Part shown: positions 57,020 to 64,000 of the stretch, piece after piece
Position numbering within the stretch: position 1 is the stretch's first letter
Layout: each line of letters opens with the position of its first letter
Source: Bugulina stolonifera
Taxonomy: Eukaryota > Bryozoa > Gymnolaemata > Cheilostomatida > Bugulidae
Length of the DNA: 64,000 nt
Direction of reading: 5' to 3'
Assembly: GCA_935421135.1 (NCBI GenBank)
Contig: OW285194.1
Coordinates: 6,336,376-6,400,375 of the forward strand
Made by a program: the position numbers and the translations under genes
The notes under the pieces: model-generated
Told to the model about the DNA's origin: nothing
What the model saw: only the letters and a program-made list of their open reading frames with translations
The model's database searches: none

Positions 57020-59719
57020 GTAAGAGTAGTCTGATTCCACTTGTTAGTTTGCGTACATGAAAATCTATACTCATCGATGTCAAGGAAAATTATTTTGAAA
57101 AAAAATTGGGAGTTTTCCTCACCTGCACTTTATTTTAGCCTGTGATTCACCATGCGTAAATGCGGGACGCAACTGTTGTGATCAGTGCAGACACCAGTCT
57201 AAATATTTACCTATTCTGAAGTTGTGTTACCTTCCCCAGACAGCCAGTGGCTCGGCCAGCACATATTTGGCTGGCTTGGGTAACGGCCTACATTTAGGCC
57301 CCTCATCGTGCTGTATTTCCGGCTTGTCAATATAGCTGCCATTGTTACCTCCGCAGGTAGCAGCTTTACCAATGAGAGTGCTATATTAATACTTTCTGAT
57401 ACTGTTTAGCTTCTCTATTAGCTGATGTGTTGTTAGTCATCCAGTACTGTAAACACCGTTATTAGATAGCTTTTAATGTAGGTGTTCAAATAACTTTAGC
57501 TGGTATTTGCCTTGAGAAAATGCTACTAAAAATTTCAACCTTGCTTTCATTTTGAATTAATTTTCATTGTTGTTTTTGTAGCTGTTAATGTAAATGCTAT
57601 GTAGATGAATGTGTTCCACTTAGGCTACTGTTATATAGAAACGTTGCATCTTAGTCATATTTGCCAGTTGATAGAGTTTTCTTTTTTAGGCACATTGTTA
57701 CAGTAAATTTAACTAGTAACTACAAGTAGAAGTAGGCATACAATGGTTGTAGGCCTACTCGTAATTAAATTTATTTTAAATTTTGATAGTTTCTTTGGGC
57801 TACAGACTGATATCAGTCTGCCGATGACAAGAAAAACTACAATGTAGAAGCTGCCTACACTAGTCATCCGCTTGTAGCTTGTAATATGAAATATCGTTGT
57901 CGGTTACTCTATTTTTCAGTATGGTGTGCAGCAACTTGAACACTCTACAAGCAACATCAGAGTCAGTTGGAGGCTATTGGAGAAAGTTTGTGCCACATGG
58001 AAAGTTGTTCTGTTAAAGTTGATTGCAGTCTAGTCTGCCTCTAGCTCCTCTATGCATCTTCGAGACATGTGAGGAAACTAATTCTTCTTACTACAACAGA
58101 ACATATCTATGGGAAATAGTAGGTTGATTTCAGTTACTGCAACATCTCCAAAATTTGTCAAAGTAAAGTAAATGATCATAATGATTAAATTTTTCGTGGT
58201 TTGTATTGAGCTAAGTAGTTTCCCGCTCTTTTAAAATGAGCATACTATCTACTACTAGGAGCTGCTCTTGGCAGCCTACATTAAATTAGTTTTGACCTAT
58301 TTTGCGTAATCCCAATTTATGATGGCTAGTAATAGTCATTCATTTCTACATGTTTGCTGCCTCTGTCTGGGATTAGATTCATTGAAGAGTGGTTCTTTAT
58401 CTATTGAAGGGTTTGTTCAGTTTATTGGAAAGAAATAGGCTACATTATGGATGTGTCCATTGGAAGTTGTCTATTGGGAAATGTCTTGGTGAGGTAAGGA
58501 AGTTTGCTTTCTTCACTACAACATAAACAGTGAGTGTTTTTGAATTTGAATAGAAACATGTTATACAGGCATCCTGTAGAACAGGGAATATGCAGTAGTT
58601 GTCTTGAGATACATGGAGTTTAAAATTAATTTTAAGCATTTGAGATTTTGTACAAACTCACTATGTTGGCATTGCTTGTTATCTCTATAAGCATACATTC
58701 AAATATCTAAAGAGATGCTAGATGGCGAAAGGGTAGCCACAAATGTTTCAAATGCATCTGATTTTACTAGTAGGAGTTGTCCACCCCTGTTCTGATGCCA
58801 ATTGACGTTACTCAGTCGCACAATAACAGTGATGTCAAGTAATCAATAGTCCTGATTACTTTCATTGCAAACGAGATGTTGGCATTAATATAGTACCAAT
58901 TACCACAGGTCAAACCTACCAGGGACTGAGTGGGCATAGCTAGTAACACCTAAAATTAATCGAAAAATATGATAGACATATAATAGACGGTTTTAAATTA
59001 AAAATAGTTAGGTGAAAACCTAGAATATGAAATACATTTCTGTTTTGCTAGCGATTGCACTTAGTATGTACAGTTTTCAATATTTTACAGACTCTTGTGA
59101 CTAAAAATAATCACAACCAATAGTCTAGATTAATTTTATCTGTAATATCACTGTAATATCCTGTGCGTTACCTGCCTATTTAGTTAGGGTGTCTTATTAA
59201 AACGATTATCACCATTATGTCACTTTATATATCTCATTGTTTTACCTGTTTTCTTATGTAGATCTACTTTTCACTACTGTTAACAGGCGACATTCAGGCA
59301 CTGTGTGAGGCTGGCACTGTTGGAAACTTGTTTTTGATGACTGGCTTGCACCTGATCTACAAAAGAGATACTTTCATCACTACTTCAACATCACTACTAC
59401 AACATCACTACTACAACATAAGGTAAACGGGAAAAAAAGTTAGTTAAAGCATTCAACGGAATTGCTTCTGAAGTAGAAGATAAACATCAAACAAAAGCAA
59501 ATTTCTGTAAGGATGAATTACATGTAGATCACTCGGTTACACTGTAGGCTCCAAGTATTTTGACACTACATACTATTGTATCGTATAAAGCATTACTTTC
59601 AATCTGAATATGATTTGTTGAAACTGCATAGATTCAACATTTGCATGTATAAGTACATCCTACCCTTCGTAAATCGACTGCATGTATGCATGATTTTTTA
59701 TCATTGATAGTGGCTGTTC
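57020..59719. other. No gene recognised
   Basis: After the copy 6 remnant the expected exons are replaced by unrelated AT-rich DNA. A weak exon-like stretch follows TTTTTCAG at 57919 (38 open codons). Near 59372-59420 a 15-bp repeat (ATCACTACTACAAC) ends at a GTAAAC donor-like site. No protein family recognised. Confidence 0.4.
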
Positions 59720-59935
59720 CAACAGCAGCTGTAAATGGGAGCGGTTGAAGGTACAGAAGCATGCGCTAACACCAACATATTATTTCTGAGATAGAGATTG
59801 GAGTGATCTAATCTCATAAATAGTGCAGAATGGTTCTGGGTTGGACTTACTAGTTATATTAAGCTATTGTATCTGGAACTGTAGACAGAATAATCCTAAA
59901 CAGGTAAGTCAATTTTTGAAAGAGTCGAGCTTCAA
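59720..59935 (+). repeat. First unit of a duplicated block ending in a splice donor-like site
   Basis: Matches 61150-61345: 'gttgaaggtacaga.gcat', 'gagatagattgg.gtgatc', 'tctcat.aatagtgca', '..gcagaa.aat', ending AACAG|GTAAGTCA in both. Two diverged copies 1.4 kb apart that keep the same donor suggest repeated non-coding exons, but no ORF runs through them. Confidence 0.6.
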
Positions 59936-61149
59936 TTTGAGTTGCTTGTTATTCTCATTTTTATAGAACTACACCCCCAATAGTCTATCTGTGAACAAAC
60001 ACACATTAAGTATGCATATTCATGTACATTGTACGTGTAGATACATGTAGACGAAGAGTCATTTTTCTAAACATTTACCCATGCTATTGAAGCAGTTGCT
60101 GTACATATTAGTTATATGTCATGATATTCACGAAATTTCATCTGTGGATAAAATTCATTGGCATTTCCTCAATTGTATAACTTGAACTAATTGTTGCACA
60201 AATTTCAAGTTTTATCATCTACATGTACATGCATGTACATGTATGGGGTGTGGGAGAATATTTGTAAGGATATGTATTATATTTCCTGCAATTCTATGAT
60301 TAAACCCAATTCTTACCGTGTCAATGTCATCAAGCACCAAGCGAACGAACACTTAGAAAACGTAACTCTGTCAAGTGTGGCCAATGCTGTTTATGAGAGA
60401 CACACATTGCAGTATAATAGGAGTTGTTCTGTTGTACTCCTTTGAGATTGGTGGACTCATCTTATAAGTTAATGTTGTATTCTTTGAAATACTAACTGAC
60501 TTTAGCAGTTATAATATTTTATCTCTGATTACTTCTTTTAACTAGATGGCTTTGATGTAAACATATATAGCATTAAGGTGGGAAAACACTGTGTACATTG
60601 CAATTTAGTGAGCTAGTCATGTACATGTATGCGATGTAAACATGTCACCAGATTGTTTTTTCTCGATAGAACATGGTGAATATCATTATTATCATTTTTT
60701 AAATAAATTTCTTATACTTTTAGGCACTTCAACAGAGCATATTACATGTAACTATTAGTAGCATTACCTGGTCTGTTCCAGTCATCTCTCTTCAACAATG
60801 CTGCATGCCTCCTTAGCTCCATAAGCAGGTAAGATACTGACTAAACAATGTAACTAAATACTGGCTGCCAAACATCCTGCTAAAAAGCTTTCTTTACAAT
60901 AGCCATTAGCTAGCCCAGATGCACAAATTCTATGGTATCTGACAGAATGTTGGTACACATGCTGTAGTCTCTTTTCCATTCTTTATATTAAACCTAATGT
61001 TGAAGTGCAGTACATCAATGAGGTATTCTAACTATTGAAACTTTGCAGATTTAATATGTACATGTAGATCTTATACCTTGTGCAAGCAACTAAATCATAT
61101 TTTTAATTTTTTAGTGTCTGCATGTACATGTACATGTATAGTATGATGC

Positions 61150-61345
61150 ATTGGCAGTTGAAGGTACAGATGCATAAGGCAACATCAACATAATATCATT
61201 TCTGAGAGATAGATTGGGGTGATCAAGTCTCATGAATAGTGCATCATCAACCTGAGTTGGAATCACTAGCTGCACTCTATTGCATTTGTTTCTGTAGGCA
61301 GAACAATATTGAACAGGTAAGTCACTTGATATTTTATGTTCAATA
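61150..61345 (+). repeat. Second unit of the duplicated block
   Basis: Partner of 59720-59935, with the same end AACAG|GTAAGTCA at 61315-61325. Other donor-like ends nearby are AGCAG|GTAAGA (60828) and GGGTAAGTC (61795). Confidence 0.6.
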
Positions 61346-63114
61346 TCGAAAGCTATAACATGTACATTGTATGTATATTTTCATTTGCTCTACAAACTGT
61401 GCACTCCACATTTTTATGTGTATGGGGCGTGAGAGAGCATAATTATTATAATTCTAAGCATATAGTTGGCAAGTGAAGGCGAGAAATAGAGACGGTTGGA
61501 GGTGTTTGATCAGACCAAAGTGAAGACAGTCATTTCCGAACTGGCAGACTGCTATGATAATATCATATTTCATGTAGAACCGAGATAAAACATTCTATAA
61601 TTAAATCCAGTTTTTACTTTGTTAATATTTTCTAATTATCTATTTAGTCTATCGAGAGAAAGCAACGGAGAGAGGGAGCACATCACTACTTCCATTGTGA
61701 TCAATGGTGGTTATTTACATCGGATTTATTTAATAACCACGCACACCCACACATACACGCCCCACATAAAATAGCAATCGTGACCTCATTGCAGGGTAAG
61801 TCAACGTGTAGCAGCAGTGTCTTGCCAAGTCATTGCCATAGAAATCGCAAAATACCTTTTAATTTGCTTAGTAAGTTCAATTGAACAAGTATGACAATAA
61901 GAAAACATGGCCTAAAATCATGTTTGCTAAATGGTAGCTCATAGAGATCTACATGTATTTCTTCAGGCAATGACTTGGTGTGGTTGTTTTTTGATTAGGT
62001 TATCTCAGACATAGTTGAACATTCAACAAGATATTCTCCTCTTTTGTCAATTCTATTCAGATCAGCCCTTAAAATGCAGGCAGTTTTGTTTTCAGTTTTG
62101 CCAATACAAATATCTGCAGTTTCTGTTGCTCTGCAACAGCACCTGGTTGTGGTTGGACATGTGTTTAGTACAATGTAATACTGTTTTCTTGTCTGTTTGC
62201 AGTGACCAGTGTATGTGGACTGGTAAGCAAACTTTAGACTAAGAGTAGAAACTTTGCTGGATTGATGCCAACCAGCTTGGCTCCAGTGGGATCTGCTACA
62301 TCTTTCTACATGTAGATGAAAAGGCCAGGGTCAAGAAACTAGTATAGCCATACTACAAAGCTTGACTGGTTCATGCATATTTATCAACATACATGTATTA
62401 GCAACATTTAGTATTTCAATTTTTTTACATTTCATGGCCTAGAAAATTTTTCCATTGCCAATTTATTAGTCTGTTATTGAATTAGCATACTGCAACGGAC
62501 TAATCTGTACTAGATTTATGTTTTAATCAAGTAGTATACTGACTGATACATTTTCAATCAGCCATTTTACATTTATTGTCATTGTTTTGTTAATACTTCT
62601 TTATATAACTCCCATTGGTAATTTTTTTAAAACAATATGAATATACTACATTGTAATACTAAAATACTGTTGGGATTATGTAAATTTTAGTCAAACTTTG
62701 CCTTTTCATTACATCATTGGGGCAGGCATTTTCTATTACAATTTAAATTTTTCTGTATTGTTTGCTAAAATATAACAGATCATTCAGTTTGCAACTCTGC
62801 TTAACCACTTAATTTAACAACCATGTGTAACGCATGATATCACATGGTTGAGTCCTGTCAATGTTTTATCAGCAAACAATTCTTTGGATAAGATTACATG
62901 TAGTTGTGGTCCTGGTATTGCAGCATGAATTGCTGTTATGGTTTCATAGGAACCAGCATCTCACTACCCTAGATCTGTACCAGCAAGTACATAAAACCTT
63001 ACATGCATATTCCATGCTTTTCCACTACAGGCTATATTTAGAACAGCAGGCCACAATACAATAAATTTCATATAAGTCATAAAGCAAACAGTTGAGCTTT
63101 ATTAATAAAACTGT
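61346..63114. other. No gene recognised
   Basis: AT-rich. The 75-codon frame at 62015-62242 and the 67-codon frame at 62861-63064 are Leu/Phe/Cys- or Leu/His-rich without recognisable motifs. Confidence 0.4.
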
Positions 63115-63235
63115 GTTCTAAGCAGCATTGAATAGTGTTAGCTGGTCAAGTTTGGGCAAGAGGACACAACTCTGCTTATAGTAGCACAAACTCAACAAAC
63201 CTAAGAGGGGCTGCATTGAACATAGACATAAACCC
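63115..63235. repeat. Dispersed repeat shared with 34520-34670
   Basis: Near-identical to the segment inside the hAT relic at 34.5 kb ('agcagcattgaatagtgtta', 'aagaggacacaactctg', 'atagtagcacaaa'). Confidence 0.75.
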
Positions 63236-64000
63236 TGTAACAGTGAGACATTGCACATACATGTACATGTAATGTTCAACATCCTATACAGAACCTAATA
63301 ATATTGAGTTCCAGTCATCAGCGATTTAGATTAACTGTTTGTGCATGTTAGCTTACTCAGTGCACCAAAATACATGTAGGCCTAATATTTAGTGAGCTGA
63401 AGGTTTTTTTTTTTCTGCAAAGCATGAGGAGGTTGAACCTGTAAGTCGACTTCATCTTACTATTTTCTCTCTGTTCGCGTGGAATGAAGTCATCTTGTGA
63501 CTATGGCAACAGTCCATCACTAAATTTGCCACTCTTTAGCTGCATACTTCATTATAAAGGCATCCTACCATAAAATGTGTCTGAGCTGCCCTTTTTGCAG
63601 ATTTTGCAGATTCTTGTATCAATAATGCTCGTATGCCAGCCGTGCTAGAAGTACTGCATATAGCAAGAACATCCACATCTATAGCAAAGTACATGATTGC
63701 ATGCATGTCACAAATTCTGTTAATTTACAACAACAAAATTCTGCCACAAATACATGTATTTTCCACAATTGAGTTACTATTATTGTGAAAACTTTTTGTG
63801 AACGATAATGCTACATGTACCTATAACATTCATCACATAGAGTTACTGGCAGTCTCAATCATTTGAGTTTGGTGGGCAAGACAATTAAAGTATAATATTA
63901 TATTTGTAGTACATGTACGTGTGTTGCAGGCCAAGCTGTTCAGTATCACACTTTAAATATGGTACTATAATCATAGTGCAGGAGTTAAAGATTTAAAATC
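63236..64000. other. No gene recognised (right edge)
   Basis: AT-rich DNA with ACATGTA words; no open frame of interest. Confidence 0.45.

Noticed and set aside
57020..64000. Remaining exons of copy 6
   Set aside because: I searched for the MWSAP start of exon 2, the HEMGHN codons and the Pro-rich tail and found none.

Overview
The window is nuclear DNA from an animal, probably a marine invertebrate. The evidence is spliced genes with GT-AG introns, TATA boxes, AATAAA signals, AT-rich intergenic DNA full of the palindromic word ACATGTACATGT, tRNA-derived SINEs, a non-LTR retrotransposon and several inverted-repeat DNA transposons. A demosponge would fit; other invertebrate phyla are not excluded from sequence alone. 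No prokaryotic operon, rRNA, CRISPR array or genuine tRNA gene was found.

The only clear host genes are a local family of small secreted zinc metalloproteinases of the matrixin type (MEROPS M10A fold, HExxHxxGxxHS plus Met-turn IMY). Copies lie at 5.4-8.5 kb (+, copy 1), 16.0-12.8 kb (-, copy 2), 28.7-31.6 kb (+, copy 3, one in-frame stop), 39.8-42.4 kb (+, copy 4), 46.9-49.5 kb (+, copy 5) and 56.0-57.0 kb (+, copy 6, promoter and first coding exon only, frameshifted). Stray pieces lie at 1.6 kb (5' exon, minus), 18.6 kb (third coding exon) and 40.9 kb (start of an extra exon 2). All full copies share one design: TATA promoter, ATG-free 5' exon, then coding exons for (1) signal peptide, a very short pro-segment with one Cys and usually a furin-type RxKR site, and the start of the catalytic domain; (2) its middle; (3) the zinc site; (4) a basic Pro/Arg- or Pro/Thr-rich tail. 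The middle exons are always 205 and 173 nt (176 in copy 3). The canonical MMP propeptide and hemopexin domain are absent.

The array grew by segmental duplication. Flanking non-coding blocks recur: 1.6-3.1 kb with 15.9-18.5 kb; 8.5-9.4, 18.8-19.8, 35.4-36.3 and 43.3-43.9 kb; 38.4-39.9 with 45.0-47.0 kb and more weakly 51.5-56.0 kb. Between the genes are a 2.79-kb hAT-type element with a perfect 8-bp target duplication (9.7-12.5 kb), a 2.47-kb element with perfect 20-bp terminal inverted repeats (23.7-26.1 kb), a 370-bp Tc1/mariner-like MITE filled with a minisatellite (3.6-3.9 kb), a decayed hAT/ZBED transposase (33.5-35.4 kb), a LINE reverse-transcriptase relic (49.6-50.8 kb), SINEs at 21.7, 21.9, 31.7, 37.9 and 44.7 kb, and a 7-bp satellite at 51 kb. 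The last 7 kb hold no recognisable protein gene, only a 1.4-kb-spaced duplicated block with splice-donor-like ends.

The candidate new system is the array itself: promoter-sharing, secreted mini-matrixins with a possible miniature cysteine switch, an exon-encoded cationic tail that differs in length in every paralogue, and gene birth and death visible in one locus.
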